Source of the DNA: Williamsia sp.
Lineage (GTDB): Bacteria > Bacteroidota > Bacteroidia > Chitinophagales > Chitinophagaceae
Assembly (NCBI GenBank): GCA_015069695.1
Contig: JADCRZ010000006.1
Span: forward strand, 176,150 to 240,149
Direction: 5' to 3'
Length of the DNA: 64,000 nucleotides
The notes under the pieces were generated by a model that was not told the DNA's origin, ran no database searches, and was given only the letters and a program-made list of their open reading frames with translations. A program made the position numbers and the translations under genes. Numbering within the stretch: position 1 is the stretch's first letter; every line of letters begins with the position of its first letter. Positions 52,919 through 63,503 of the stretch are shown in pieces.

Positions 52919-55900
52919 TTAAAAGTTCAGGTTAAGATTCAGGGTATAGGTACGTGATTGAGGAGGGGTGAGGTATGTAACATTCGGACTGATATTCCGC
53001 TGCTGGGAACTGGTTGCATCCCTGAAAATTTCGGGGTCTCCCTTGTACTCACTAATGGTGAAAACATTTCCGGCTGACAGCCCCAGCCGGGCATTGGCCA
53101 TATGAAGTTTCCTGACCAGGTTTTGAGGAAGCCTGTATCCAAAGCCGATTACTTTCATGCGAAAATAGCTGGCGCTGTGCAAAAACTCCGTCGTGTTTCT
53201 TGTCCGCACGATGTTTCCCAGTCCCAGCGTAAGTCTTGGTATGGTGGTAACATCGCCGGGTTTTTGCCACCTGCTGAGCACATCAGCTTTGGGGTTCCAG
53301 TCGCCTATGTTACCCAATTGGAATTTTTCCGCATCGTCATAAATATTTCCTCCTATCTGGTAGGTACCTGTCAAAACAAGGTCGAAGTTGTTCCAGGTAA
53401 ACCGGTTGTCGATGCCGCCGAAAAAATCAGGATAAGGTGTACCTACAATCTGGCGATCTCTTTGAGAGTTGTATTCTTTTGTTGTTCCAGCCACTTTTTT
53501 TGTAGCAGGATCGAGCTGTTCGTAAACGGGCGCTCCATCGGCCGGATCTATGTACAGGGTTTTCACCAGATAATTTGATCCGATTGGTTTTCCCACGATC
53601 ACGCGCGTATCACCGTTTCCAGCCAACGCATCCGGACTGGTAGTACCGATATCCAGTACCTTGTTTACGTTGCGCGCGATATTGAAGTCTGTGGTCCAGG
53701 TAAAGTGTTTGTTGGTTATATTTCTTGAGCTGATGCTAAATTCTATCCCTTTGTTTCTCACTTTTCCGTAGTTCCCCAAAACAGTTCCATAGCCCGTTGC
53801 TGTAGACGTTCTGACGTTCAGAAAAAGATCGCTTGCATCTTTGATATAAAAGGAAACCTCTCCTGTGATCCGGTTTTTAAAAAGTCCGTATTCAAAACCG
53901 AGATCATAGGTCTTTGTTGTTTCCCATCGCAGATCAGGATTGGCCAGGCCTGAGATCGTATAAAATGCCTGGCCAACATATTGCTGGGTTGTGTTTGTAT
54001 TGGTTGTTCCCCACTGGGCATAGTTGCCGATTTCCGCATTCCCTGTTTTGCCATAGCCTGCTTTTAACTTCAGGTAACTAAGCACGCCGGCCTTTTTCAT
54101 AAAATCTTCGTCTGTCACTATCCACCCGGCAGATACTGCGGGGAAAGTACCAAACTTGTTGTTTGTACCGAAGCGCGAAGAGCCATCCCGCCGGAACGTA
54201 GCCGTTAACAGGTAACGGTCTTTCAACGCGTAGTTGATCCGGCTGTAATAAGAAATAAAGGAATACTTGCTGGGCGCCCCGACAGATCTGGTATTGTTTG
54301 GATTGGCAATCTTTACGTTCGGGTTTGTAGTACTTGGAATGCTGTCGGGAGGCAGAACAGGGTGGTTGAAAAGCCAGTCTTCTGCTCCCGGAACAAAGAC
54401 TACATTCCGGCTGTTGGTGCGCGAGACGTATTCCAACAGCTCGCCTCCCAACAGGAATTTGAACCGGTGAATATCATGCAGCTTCAGATCGTAATTCAAA
54501 AAAGCTTTTCCGTTCTTGTTTGACAGAAAACTTGTGTTCACGTTAGAGGGCGGGTTGTTTGACAGAATACGCGTAGTGAGCTGATAAAGCCTGTTATCAC
54601 TATAATCAAGGGTACCCTCTACTCTTAGCGACAGGTTTTTTACAATGGTCAGGTCAGCAAACAAACTCGCGAATGTGCGCTGGTTTTTTGATTTGCGTGT
54701 CCGGTTGTAAATCTCTGCAACAGGATTTGACGACACAGGAAACCTGTACAACGTATCTGCCCGGTAAGCCGGGAAATAAGGAAGGGCATTTGAAATGGCG
54801 CGTCCATAGCCACCGTCATAACCTACCGGTATATGATTTTGATCCGTGTACGTATAGGATAAGTTGGCGCCTAGTTTCAAGGCATTAAAAGGCGTGTAAT
54901 CCAGGTTCACTCTTCCGCTGTATCTTTTAAAGGCATCATTGATCAAGAAAGAATTTTCCCGGGCGTATGAGCCTCCTATATAGGAACGAAACTTTTGCGA
55001 ACCCATGCTTATGGCAAGGTCATTGAATGTTGACACGCCTGTATGCGTTGTAGCATCCTGCCAATCGGTATTTGTTTTTGCCGCCTCAGCCTCTGAAAGG
55101 CCGCCGGGCAAGGCCTTTGTTGCAGGAGCGCCTGCCGGATTGAATTTATAGTCCATGGCCACGGCCTCTTTGTACAAGGCAATAAATTCATCCGTGTTCA
55201 GGAGCACGGGCTTTCTTGTAATTGTTGAAGTGGCCACCCTTGAATTAAAACTGATCTGAGGTTTTCCTTTCTTGCCCCGTTTCGTTGTTATAAGTACCAC
55301 GCCATTGGCACCCCTTGAACCGTAGATGGCCGTGGAGGAAGCATCTTTCAGGATCTCGATGCTTTCAATATCTGCAGGGTTGATAGAGGCCAACGGATTT
55401 GTATTGGCAGCAGCAATTGTCTGGCCGGAATTGGAAGCAATCGGGATACCGTCAATGACGTACAGGGGTTCACCGCCCGCTGTAATAGAGCCGGTTCCCC
55501 TGATGCGGATCTGTGTACCGGCTCCGGCCATTCCCGTAGACTGTGTTACCTGCACGCCCGCTGCCCGGCCTTGCAAAGCCGCATCAAAGGAAGAAACAGG
55601 AACAGCCGATAAAACTTTGTTATCGATCTTGGCAACGGTCCCTGTCAAGTCTCTCCGGTTTTGAACGCCGTAACCAACCACCACAACTTCATTCAAAGCG
55701 CCGGACCTGCTGACCAGGGTAAGCGCAATATTATCTTGCCCGCGGATAGAAATTTGTCTGGATTCATAACCAACGGAGGTAACAAGCAACCCATCGCTCC
55801 CGGCAACCTGGATGCTAAACTCCCCGTTTGAGTTTGTAGTGGTATACTTTGTTGCACCGGGGGCGTTGGAATTTGTTGCAGCAACCGAGGCTCCTGCAAC

Positions 55901-56023
55901 AGGTTCTCCTTTGTCGTTGGTTATTTTTCCTGTAACCGTACGGTTCTGTGAAAAAACAGGTGAAAGCAGGCTAAACATCAACAGACATAAAGCCAGAAAT
56001 GGGTAGAGTTTACTTTTTCTCAT
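52919..56023 (-). CDS. SusC/RagA-family TonB-dependent transporter of the amylase locus
   Basis: 1034 residues, ATG 56023. Signal peptide ends SPVFSQN. Regulatory-like domain VTGKITNDKGEPVAGASV, then NEVVVVGYGVQNRRDLTGT, the plug with PLYVIDGIPIASNSGQ and ILKDASSTAIYGSRGANG, and a barrel ending LNLNLNF. It is the first gene of the leftward SusC-SusD-amylase operon and the import channel for the products. There is no STN domain and no adjacent regulator gene, so control is not visible. The upstream 122 bp, shared with a divergent hypothetical gene, shows no clear promoter boxes. Confidence 0.95.
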   Translation of the reverse strand: MRKSKLYPFLALCLLMFSLLSPVFSQNRTVTGKITNDKGEPVAGASVAATNSNAPGATKYTTTNSNGEFSIQVAGSDGLLVTSVGYESRQISIRGQDNIALTLVSRSGALNEVVVVGYGVQNRRDLTGTVAKIDNKVLSAVPVSSFDAALQGRAAGVQVTQSTGMAGAGTQIRIRGTGSITAGGEPLYVIDGIPIASNSGQTIAAANTNPLASINPADIESIEILKDASSTAIYGSRGANGVVLITTKRGKKGKPQISFNSRVATSTITRKPVLLNTDEFIALYKEAVAMDYKFNPAGAPATKALPGGLSEAEAAKTNTDWQDATTHTGVSTFNDLAISMGSQKFRSYIGGSYARENSFLINDAFKRYSGRVNLDYTPFNALKLGANLSYTYTDQNHIPVGYDGGYGRAISNALPYFPAYRADTLYRFPVSSNPVAEIYNRTRKSKNQRTFASLFADLTIVKNLSLRVEGTLDYSDNRLYQLTTRILSNNPPSNVNTSFLSNKNGKAFLNYDLKLHDIHRFKFLLGGELLEYVSRTNSRNVVFVPGAEDWLFNHPVLPPDSIPSTTNPNVKIANPNNTRSVGAPSKYSFISYYSRINYALKDRYLLTATFRRDGSSRFGTNNKFGTFPAVSAGWIVTDEDFMKKAGVLSYLKLKAGYGKTGNAEIGNYAQWGTTNTNTTQQYVGQAFYTISGLANPDLRWETTKTYDLGFEYGLFKNRITGEVSFYIKDASDLFLNVRTSTATGYGTVLGNYGKVRNKGIEFSISSRNITNKHFTWTTDFNIARNVNKVLDIGTTSPDALAGNGDTRVIVGKPIGSNYLVKTLYIDPADGAPVYEQLDPATKKVAGTTKEYNSQRDRQIVGTPYPDFFGGIDNRFTWNNFDLVLTGTYQIGGNIYDDAEKFQLGNIGDWNPKADVLSRWQKPGDVTTIPRLTLGLGNIVRTRNTTEFLHSASYFRMKVIGFGYRLPQNLVRKLHMANARLGLSAGNVFTISEYKGDPEIFRDATSSQQRNISPNVTYLTPPQSRTYTLNLNLNF

Positions 56024-56145
56024 AGCAAGCGTTTGTTTTCGTTAAGTAATTAAATGTAGCGTATTTCCGTAAACCCCACTTGTTGATTGTAACTTTATCC
56101 TGCCATAACCAGCCTGTCTTCAGATAGACAGGCAAACCAGGAAAG

Positions 56146-56760
56146 ATGATGTTACAGAACCGGGTAAGTCCATATGGAGAACTCATCAGGACAAAAGCGC
56201 GTGGCGCATGGCTTGGAAACCGGGGTGTGATTCACGATGAGCTTAAAGAGATTGTCCGGCCGTATAAGATCAAAGCCTGGATTACATGTATGATTAAATT
56301 CAGGGGACGCCAAAGGGAGATTATGCAGCCGGACCGGTGGACCGAGCTTTTCTTCCTGGATGAAGCAACTGCATTCTCTGCCGGTCACCGGCCATGCTTC
56401 CAGTGCCGGTATAGAGATCACCGGCGTTTCAAAAGGAGCTGGCTGAAAGGGAATGCGGAATGGGGATTTGATTTAAATACCCCTGTCAGTGCAATTGATG
56501 ACATCATCCATGCCGAACGCATAGCACCGGATAGATCAAAGGTTACATACAGCGCAAATATAAACCACCTGCCTGATGGAACTTTTATCAGCTACGACAA
56601 AAAGCCCTATTTGATCAACGGCAAACAGATGTATTTGTGGTGCCCGGAAGGATATTCAGGGGGTGTACCATTTCCAACTGAAGAAGAAATAACCGTATTG
56701 ACCCCGAGATCAATTGTAAAGATGTTTGGTGCCGGTTATATTCCACAGATGGGGATCTGA
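56146..56760 (+). CDS. Conserved hypothetical protein with a CxxC motif
   Basis: 204 residues, ATG 56146 (a second ATG follows directly), with AGGAAAG just upstream. The sequence is of a type I recall from many Proteobacteria and Bacteroidota without assigned function. Blocks: LQNRVSPYGELIRTKARGAW, GNRGVIHDELKEIVRPYKIK, MQPDRWTELFFLDEATAFSA, GHRPCFQCRYRDHRRFKRSW, and a C-terminal part with GTFISYDKKPYLI and LTPRSIVKMFGAGYIPQ. The GHRPCFQCR segment (Cys95, Cys98 region) resembles half of an Ada-type zinc site, so metal binding or DNA contact is possible but unproven. No signal peptide, so cytoplasmic. It lies alone between two SusC/SusD loci. Confidence 0.8.
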   Translation: MMLQNRVSPYGELIRTKARGAWLGNRGVIHDELKEIVRPYKIKAWITCMIKFRGRQREIMQPDRWTELFFLDEATAFSAGHRPCFQCRYRDHRRFKRSWLKGNAEWGFDLNTPVSAIDDIIHAERIAPDRSKVTYSANINHLPDGTFISYDKKPYLINGKQMYLWCPEGYSGGVPFPTEEEITVLTPRSIVKMFGAGYIPQMGI

Positions 56761-56822
56761 GTGGAAACTTTGTACAAATACATCACGATATTCCGCCGTA
56801 ACCAGAAATGAATACTGGAACG

Positions 56823-58601
56823 CTAATTCCAGCCCTGGTTTTGTTTGAGGTTTGGATTGCGCTGCAAATCGTTCAACGGAATGGGGTAGAGGTAATTTTT
56901 ATCAGTCCATTTCCTGGGAATTTCGCTCATCCATATCAGCTCGCCTGAAGTACCGTTCTTCAGCAATTGAGAATTTACAGCACTGCCGATCTTGGGGGAA
57001 ACATCCACGTATGTTACGCCACTTACGGCTGGCGAAGGACGGGTTCCCTGGTAAAAGGCCACATCCAAAATACCATCCTCATTTAAATCCATTGGTGTAA
57101 CCAGCGCCGGAACATAAAACCCGTTCCATTCCTTTTCCATCAATTCTCCTCTTTTCCACCGCAGTATATCCGGGAAACGCAGTCCTTCCAAACTTAATTC
57201 GATGCCTCGTTCCCTTCTGATTTCCAGTATGGTCGGGTCGCTGATATTCGGAAAATAATTGGCGATCAGATAAGGATCAGCTGTAACAGGCTTTGTGGTT
57301 AAGCCGCCGGTGATACCTGCTCTGGCTCTTAGTGCACCAACGGTAAGTGCCCAGTCTGCATTGGTCAGCGTGCCCAGCTCCGCTTTTGCTTCTGCATAGT
57401 TTAGCAATACTTCAGCATACCGGAACAAGGCCACCGAGTTCGTGTTCAAAGCACCTGCGTCAAAATAAACATCGTCCAATGTCCATTTAATCGGCTGGTA
57501 TCCTGTAAATGTATAAGAGAAGACCGGTGGCGCAGGTACTTGTTGTCCGTTGCTGATCCTTTTATAATCTTGTGAACGGATGGTTTGTTTCAGTCTGAGA
57601 TCACGGTTCTTCACCTCGTCTTTGAACAGCATGGTTGTGTATGCCGGATTGTTCGTGAAAGGTGTACCGTCCAGGTTGAGATAGGTGTTGATGAACGTGC
57701 GCGTGAAGCTTGCTTTTGCCCCGTAAGTACCGCTGGTCCACCACCAGTTCGCTTCGTTCAATACGCCAAGATTAACGTCAGCAACAGCGGCCTGCAACAC
57801 TTCATTGGCCAAAGGTGCGGTGCTGGTGAACACCTGGCGATAAGACACCCCGGGACCTCCGGCTGTGTTAAGGGAGAAACCGCCGTTTTTGATGATCTGG
57901 TCAGCTGCTGCTGCGGACTGCTCAAGCCATTTGCTGGCGGAGCCTGTTAGATTCAATTCTGTATGGTATTTTCTATAGGTTCCTTCAAAAAGACAAACCC
58001 TCGATTTATACGCATAAGCTACCCATTTTGTAATAGTGGTCCGACTTTGATCATTGGCAGCCTGGATGTTGGTGCAGGCAAAATCAAGATCGGCCAGAAC
58101 CGAGTCCATCACCAGTTCTCTTTTATCACGGCCGGCTGTTAACAACGCGTCATCTGTAGTCAAAGGTTTTCCGATCCAGGGCACATCACCAAAGCGCTTG
58201 ACCTTTTCCATATAAAAGTAGGCCCTGAAGTAGCGCGCGATACCCAGGTAGTTATTCCTGACGGCTACAGGTACCGCCGGGTCATTACAGTTCTGGATAA
58301 AATAATTGATGTTCCTTAAGTCTGTCCAGGTCCATCCTGAACTGGTGTTGGCGGCATAGGCGCCATCGCGGATAAAATTCTCCACTGCCTTTACGGCCAG
58401 GTAGTCGGACATCGCGTCCTGTGAAGTGGAATTTTTAGGCAGAAAATCCATCCCGTAGAAAGAGTTTGTGTACAGTTTCAGTCCGCTTTCTGAATTGAAC
58501 ACCTGATCGCGCAAAGCAGTCGATTGTGGCACCTGGTCCAGCTTTTTACAGGCTGTAAGTACCAGTGCGCCCAACAAAATTCCTATATATGATTTTTTCA
58601 T
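56823..58601 (-). CDS. SusD/RagB-family lipoprotein of an enzyme-free pair
   Basis: 592 residues, ATG 58601, 46 bp after the SusC stop. Lipobox LVLTACKKLD. Landmarks: NINYFIQNCNDPAVPVAVRN, ARYFRAYFYMEKVKRFGDVP, AYAYKSRVCLFEGTYRKYH, LFRYAEVLLNYAEAKAELG, RRERGIELSLEGLRFPDILR, and the family end NDLQRNPNLKQNQGWN. It should be a surface lipoprotein binding a nutrient for the SusC protein encoded upstream. No enzyme gene is linked, so the ligand is unknown. Confidence 0.93.
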   Translation of the reverse strand: MKKSYIGILLGALVLTACKKLDQVPQSTALRDQVFNSESGLKLYTNSFYGMDFLPKNSTSQDAMSDYLAVKAVENFIRDGAYAANTSSGWTWTDLRNINYFIQNCNDPAVPVAVRNNYLGIARYFRAYFYMEKVKRFGDVPWIGKPLTTDDALLTAGRDKRELVMDSVLADLDFACTNIQAANDQSRTTITKWVAYAYKSRVCLFEGTYRKYHTELNLTGSASKWLEQSAAAADQIIKNGGFSLNTAGGPGVSYRQVFTSTAPLANEVLQAAVADVNLGVLNEANWWWTSGTYGAKASFTRTFINTYLNLDGTPFTNNPAYTTMLFKDEVKNRDLRLKQTIRSQDYKRISNGQQVPAPPVFSYTFTGYQPIKWTLDDVYFDAGALNTNSVALFRYAEVLLNYAEAKAELGTLTNADWALTVGALRARAGITGGLTTKPVTADPYLIANYFPNISDPTILEIRRERGIELSLEGLRFPDILRWKRGELMEKEWNGFYVPALVTPMDLNEDGILDVAFYQGTRPSPAVSGVTYVDVSPKIGSAVNSQLLKNGTSGELIWMSEIPRKWTDKNYLYPIPLNDLQRNPNLKQNQGWN

Positions 58602-58647
58602 CTGTTTTTGATTTTATTTGTTACCAGATGCAGTATGCATGATCAGG

Positions 58648-61600
58648 TTAAAAGCCAAGATTTATCCCAAAAGAAAAACTCTTTAACAAGGGGTAATTGT
58701 AACCATCCCCGTTGGTGCTGTTAAAGTTCAGATCCTGATCTGAAGGCACTGCGTTCTCTACGTCAATGGTATTTTTGACAATCTTGTACAGGGGTGAGTA
58801 TGTATAAAGGTTCTCGCCCGAAAAATACACTCTTACACTGCGGGCACCGATCCGGCTGATCCACGCGGAAGGCAGGTTATAGCCGATCTGGATATTCTTC
58901 ATCCGCATATAAGCAACGTTCTGGAGGTAACGCGTCTGCGCGACGCCGAGTGTGCGGTTGGTATTGCTGGATGCCGCCCTGGACATGGTTCTTGGGAAGT
59001 ACGCATCGGTATGGTCCGGCGTCCACATATTGCCCACTTGGAAAACAGGTATGTTGTTGTAAGGGCGGTTGTATTGGCCCCAGAACATTTCTGTTTCGGT
59101 GCTCGGATACCATTGTTGTTTGCCGATGCCCTGGAAGAAAACAGAGAATGAAATGTGGTTCCATTCTGCACCCAGGTTAACGCCGTAACTGTATCTGGGC
59201 GATGAATTACCGATAATCCTCCTGTCGCCGGAACTGCCCACTTTATTATCCCCTACGTTGATCAGATTATCCTTGTTCAGGTCTCGCAGCTTGATATCAC
59301 CCGGGTACCACAAATTGGAAGGAGATGCCCGCATTTGCGGGTTTTGCTTTGCATGTGAAGCGATATCAGCCGCATCAATAAAGAAACCTTCTGTTTCGTA
59401 GCCCCATATCTCACCCAGTATTTGTCCAACGTAATAATCGCTCAGCAACTTATCAGGGTTATTGTACCGGTCGATCCTTGATTTATTGTCGGATAAAGTG
59501 ACCCGTACGTTATACCTGAAAGGCTTTTTGCTACTGCCCAGGTTGTCGTTCCATGTAAGGGAAGCTTCCCAACCCCTGGTGGTGAGGTCTGCGAAGTTGC
59601 CTTTGGGAGTAGCTGCACCAAACACGGCGGGAGGTGTTAGGCTGGTCGTGAACATGTTCGTTGTTTTGCGGATGTAGGCATCACCTGAAAAACTCAGGCG
59701 GCCAGACAGCATAGCCAGGTCTAAACCGATATTGCTGGTAGTGGAAGTTTCCCAGGTCAGCCCACTAGGTACTACGTTGGGATTCCTGGTGGTCTGGGGT
59801 CTCGTACCTCCCAGGATGACCGCTGACTGGGTGACATTGAAGAGTTCCTGGAAGGAGTAGGATGGAATATTGCCATTTCCAAGCGAGCCATAAGAAGCCC
59901 TGAGCTTGAACTCGGAAACGGTGTTGGGTGAAACATTCCAGAACGGCTCTTTGTTAATCTTCCAGCCTGCAGATACAGACGGGAAAAAACCATATTGCTG
60001 ATTCAACGGAAATTTTGATGAACCATCATAACGGGCATTTACTTCAATCAGGTAGCGGTCTTTGAATGCATAATTCAATCTTGTGAAACCGCCCACGAAA
60101 GCCCATTGTTCATACCCGCCGCCGGTAGTAATGGCTTGCCCCAAAGCCAGGTTCAGATCAGTGGCATTATCGTAAATAAGACCATTGCGCTGTACGGAAA
60201 TACGTTTGGAAGTAGACTGCTCGTAATTGTAACCAACCATTGCTTTCACGTAGTGGTTGTCGCCAAAACTGTTTTCATACTCGGCATAGATATTCGTTGC
60301 CCAGTACTTTGTTGTACGGTCAACAAACAACAGGTCGTTGGTTGTTGTTCCGATGGCTGAGGTAACGCCCTTGAAATTGCTGTATGGTACCTGAACACGC
60401 TTCTGCTCTCTGCCGAGATCAGTATTGCGAAACGTAAAATCAACATTTACCCGGAATTTGTTATGAAAGAATCTGCTTCTTAAACCGGTAATATTCCTGA
60501 ATACCTCACGGCTTGTATCAATTCCATTCTTGCCATAGATAAAATCTCCGACCGTATACGCGGAAGAAAACGTTAAGCTGCCATCCGGATTGCGCAACGG
60601 CATAGTAGGATGTCCCTCGTCGGCGATATTCCTCCAAATCCCGCCACCCTCGCCCACGTTGATGGGATTGTGGTAATTCATGATCGAATAATCGGCATTG
60701 TTTTCAATGGTCAACCAGGGAAACAATTCAATAGAACCTCTTGCGCGGATATTTTTCACATTGTAGTCATCACTGTTGTACCGGAACAAGCCATCCTGTT
60801 TTAAGAAGCGCCCCGAAACTAAAAACGTCGCTTTGTCACTGCCCCCGCTTACAGAGATATTGTTTTCAAAAGCGCCCAAATTCTTTTTATACAGCGCATC
60901 GTAGTAATCGGTGCTGCCATAGTAGACATACTCACCGGTGACCGGATCAACTTCTATTTGATTGTAAGGCTGTCCTGATTCAGCTCTTCTCTTGAATTCG
61001 TCCAGGTATGCCTGTGAAAATTTCTGTGTCTTATTGACGTTTTGCGGGAATGCGCCATCCCCGTTTACGAATGCTTCTGAAAACATTTTTGCCCACAGGT
61101 AACCGTTGGTAACAAAGTCAGGCCTTGTGACGGGGGATTTAATGGCGTAATTGCTGGAATAATTTACGCTGGTACGCCCTTTCACACCTTTCTTGGTAGT
61201 AATCAGCACCACGCCAAATACACCTCTTGCACCGTAAATTGCTGCAGAGGCTGCGTCTTTCAGAATGGAAACGGTTTCGATATCGTTTGGATTCAATGAA
61301 CTTGGATCACCTTCGAACCCGTCGATCAAAATGAGCGCACTGCCTCCCTGGCCAATGGAGGTGGTTCCCCTGATATTATAACTGGGCGACTGGGTGGGTT
61401 TTCCATCCAGCATTTTCAAGTTTAGATTTGGCATCAATCCCTGCAGCCCCTGGGTGAGGTTGGTCACTGGCCTGTCTTGCAAATTCTTTGCCGTGATCTG
61501 GTCAACCGCACCTGTTGCATTGACTCTTTTTTGTGTACCAAAACCCACTACGATAACCTCGTCCAAAGCAGCGTTTGCAGTCCCCATCGATATCGCAACG

Positions 61601-61926
61601 GCCGTGTTTTGCCCGGCTTTTACAGTGAAGTTGCGGATGATCTGCGGCTGAAATCCAACATGCGATGCGCTGAAACGGTAACGGGCACCGGGAACAAGTT
61701 TGTTAAAGCTAAAAACGCCCATGTCATTGGTGATGGTGCTGTATTGCAAAGCACTGTCAGACTCATTGATGGCGGTAACGGTTGCTTCAGGCAGTACAGC
61801 GCCCCCCTTGTCGCGTACAGTGCCTGTAACCACCGTGTTTGTTTGAGCGAGGCCTTTAAATGAAAAGTTTAATAAGAGCAGCAAGACAACAACCAGACAA
61901 CCAGGTTGCTTTCGTTCAATTTTCAT
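58648..61926 (-). CDS. SusC/RagA-family TonB-dependent transporter of an enzyme-free pair
   Basis: 1092 residues from ATG 61926 (MKIERKQPGCLVVVLLLLLN); the longer frame begins at TTG 61932. Signal peptide ends KGLAQ. Regulatory-like domain VTGTVRDKGGAVLPEATVTA, then DEVIVVGFGTQKRVNATGAV, plug with ALILIDGFEGDP and ILKDAASAAIYGARGVFG, and a barrel ending FGINLGF. It is the TonB-dependent channel partner of the SusD lipoprotein downstream. It is divergent from the broken ABC permease gene; the leftward unit seems to contain only SusC and SusD. Confidence 0.95.
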   Translation of the reverse strand: MKIERKQPGCLVVVLLLLLNFSFKGLAQTNTVVTGTVRDKGGAVLPEATVTAINESDSALQYSTITNDMGVFSFNKLVPGARYRFSASHVGFQPQIIRNFTVKAGQNTAVAISMGTANAALDEVIVVGFGTQKRVNATGAVDQITAKNLQDRPVTNLTQGLQGLMPNLNLKMLDGKPTQSPSYNIRGTTSIGQGGSALILIDGFEGDPSSLNPNDIETVSILKDAASAAIYGARGVFGVVLITTKKGVKGRTSVNYSSNYAIKSPVTRPDFVTNGYLWAKMFSEAFVNGDGAFPQNVNKTQKFSQAYLDEFKRRAESGQPYNQIEVDPVTGEYVYYGSTDYYDALYKKNLGAFENNISVSGGSDKATFLVSGRFLKQDGLFRYNSDDYNVKNIRARGSIELFPWLTIENNADYSIMNYHNPINVGEGGGIWRNIADEGHPTMPLRNPDGSLTFSSAYTVGDFIYGKNGIDTSREVFRNITGLRSRFFHNKFRVNVDFTFRNTDLGREQKRVQVPYSNFKGVTSAIGTTTNDLLFVDRTTKYWATNIYAEYENSFGDNHYVKAMVGYNYEQSTSKRISVQRNGLIYDNATDLNLALGQAITTGGGYEQWAFVGGFTRLNYAFKDRYLIEVNARYDGSSKFPLNQQYGFFPSVSAGWKINKEPFWNVSPNTVSEFKLRASYGSLGNGNIPSYSFQELFNVTQSAVILGGTRPQTTRNPNVVPSGLTWETSTTSNIGLDLAMLSGRLSFSGDAYIRKTTNMFTTSLTPPAVFGAATPKGNFADLTTRGWEASLTWNDNLGSSKKPFRYNVRVTLSDNKSRIDRYNNPDKLLSDYYVGQILGEIWGYETEGFFIDAADIASHAKQNPQMRASPSNLWYPGDIKLRDLNKDNLINVGDNKVGSSGDRRIIGNSSPRYSYGVNLGAEWNHISFSVFFQGIGKQQWYPSTETEMFWGQYNRPYNNIPVFQVGNMWTPDHTDAYFPRTMSRAASSNTNRTLGVAQTRYLQNVAYMRMKNIQIGYNLPSAWISRIGARSVRVYFSGENLYTYSPLYKIVKNTIDVENAVPSDQDLNFNSTNGDGYNYPLLKSFSFGINLGF

Positions 61927-62281
61927 AGTCAAGCAATTTAGTTAGTTATGATAGCAGGGTGCTGGCACCCGAACGACGATGTAAAGATTGCAAAAAAAAT
62001 GTTAATTAACCAACATAATGCAAAAAGTTGCTTGCAAGTATGTATTCATAACTATTTGTTTACATACAAAAACTTCCAGCTGATCTGATGCGCCGAACAC
62101 TGTCCCACTCCCCCGTTAATACAGACAACAATTCCGGTATAGAATAAACTGACTAAATAACATAGACGCTTGAGGCAAATACAGGGCAAGAGAGTACAAG
62201 GTGAACAATTTGAACGCCGGGCATAGATGCGGCACAACTTGATAAATTCCAGCCTGTTGGGCTGACTGTTAAATCAGCAAC
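61927..62281. other. Divergent intergenic region
   Basis: 355 bp between the leftward SusC gene and the rightward ABC permease remnant. It is AT-rich near the SusC start. I see no complete -33/-7 promoter pair, no hairpin with a T-run and no coding frame with a known motif. Confidence 0.4.
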
Positions 62282-63503
62282 ATGCTTAAAAATTACTTTA
62301 CGATTGCCATGAGGCATTTGATGAAGCGTAAATTACTTTCCTTCATCAATATTTTCGGCTTGAGCATTGGCATTGGTTTTTGCCTGCTCATCGCCATGTA
62401 TGTATCCAATGAAAAAAGCATCAATTCAACAATCCGGCATATTGACCAACAGTATATAATTAAAAGTAACTGGAAGAACGACAATACGGCGCCTGCAACC
62501 ACAACAGTTGGTCCGCTTGCCAAAGTCCTGAAAGAATCTTATCCCTCTTTGATTGAAAACTATTATCGCTTTGACCCCCTCACTGCTATTGTCCCTTCTG
62601 GCAATAAACAGTTCAGGGAAGATATTGCGAGCGGAGATACTACCCTGGTATCCATGTACGGCTTCCCATTGCTTGCAGGAAGTAAAACAAGGGCCTTCAG
62701 AGACAACAGATCTGCCGTAGTTACTGAATCTTTTGCACGAAAGTTTTTTGGTCAGGCTGATGCGCTCGATAAGACAATCACAATACATACGCCAAAAGGG
62801 AAAAAAGAAGATTTTGCCGTAACGGCCATCCTGAAGGATATGCCTTACTCTGTGCTGAACTTTAATAGCGGTCATGATTACCAGGTATTTGTTCCCATGG
62901 AAAGCGATACCCTTTTCAGGTTACTGCATTATGGAGACAACTGGAGCATTGTTTTTGTAACAGGTATGATACAATTGAAGCCTGGCGTGGATCCAAATGA
63001 CATCACACGCCTGGTGCCCAACATGTTGGAATCGAATGCCCCTCCCTTTATCAGTTCCGGTTTGGAGGTCGAATTAACTGCCATGAAGGATTATCATTTA
63101 AAGGGAAACAATGGCATCATCCAAAAAATGATAAACGCACTTTCACTGGTTGGGGTATTTATCCTGTTGATGGCTGTAATAAATTTCATTAATATCAGTG
63201 GCCTTAAAGGCGCTTGAATGGAAATCCGCCACGGGGAAATATGCCGGGAGGCTAATCGGCTTGCCCTTGACGGTTGCCGGCGTTGTAAAATATTTTCACA
63301 TTTTTTCTTTGCATGAAAATATTCAGCCACTTGCCATCATGCACATACAAGATATGAAGGCTTATGAATATTTATCTGCCAGGTTATCAACAGATGATAT
63401 ACACGGCACATTAAGCCGGTTGGCCACCAAATGGAAGCAACTGTTCCCCGGAACTCCCTTTGAGTACTTTTTTATGGATGATAAGTTTCAATCATTGTAT
63501 AGG
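62282..63503 (+). pseudogene. Internally deleted MacB/FtsX-type ABC transporter permease
   Basis: ATG 62282. The first part (to about 63210) is a normal N-terminus of the Bacteroidota permease family of about 780-800 residues: NYFTIAMRHLMKRKLLSFIN, the first membrane helix, an MacB periplasmic domain (SAVVTESFARKFFGQADALD) and the second helix FILLMAVINFINIS. There the frame ends. A second frame from 63198 resumes much later in the family alignment: ALKALEWKSATGKYAG, PLTVAGVVKYFHIFSLHENI, LSTDDIHGTLSRLATKW, PFEYFFMDDKFQSLYR. So a few hundred internal residues are missing and the reading frame shifts. Family similarity ends at about 63503, losing the last membrane helices. The intact protein would export a substrate or act as an efflux permease; this copy cannot. 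No ATPase gene is adjacent. Confidence 0.88.
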
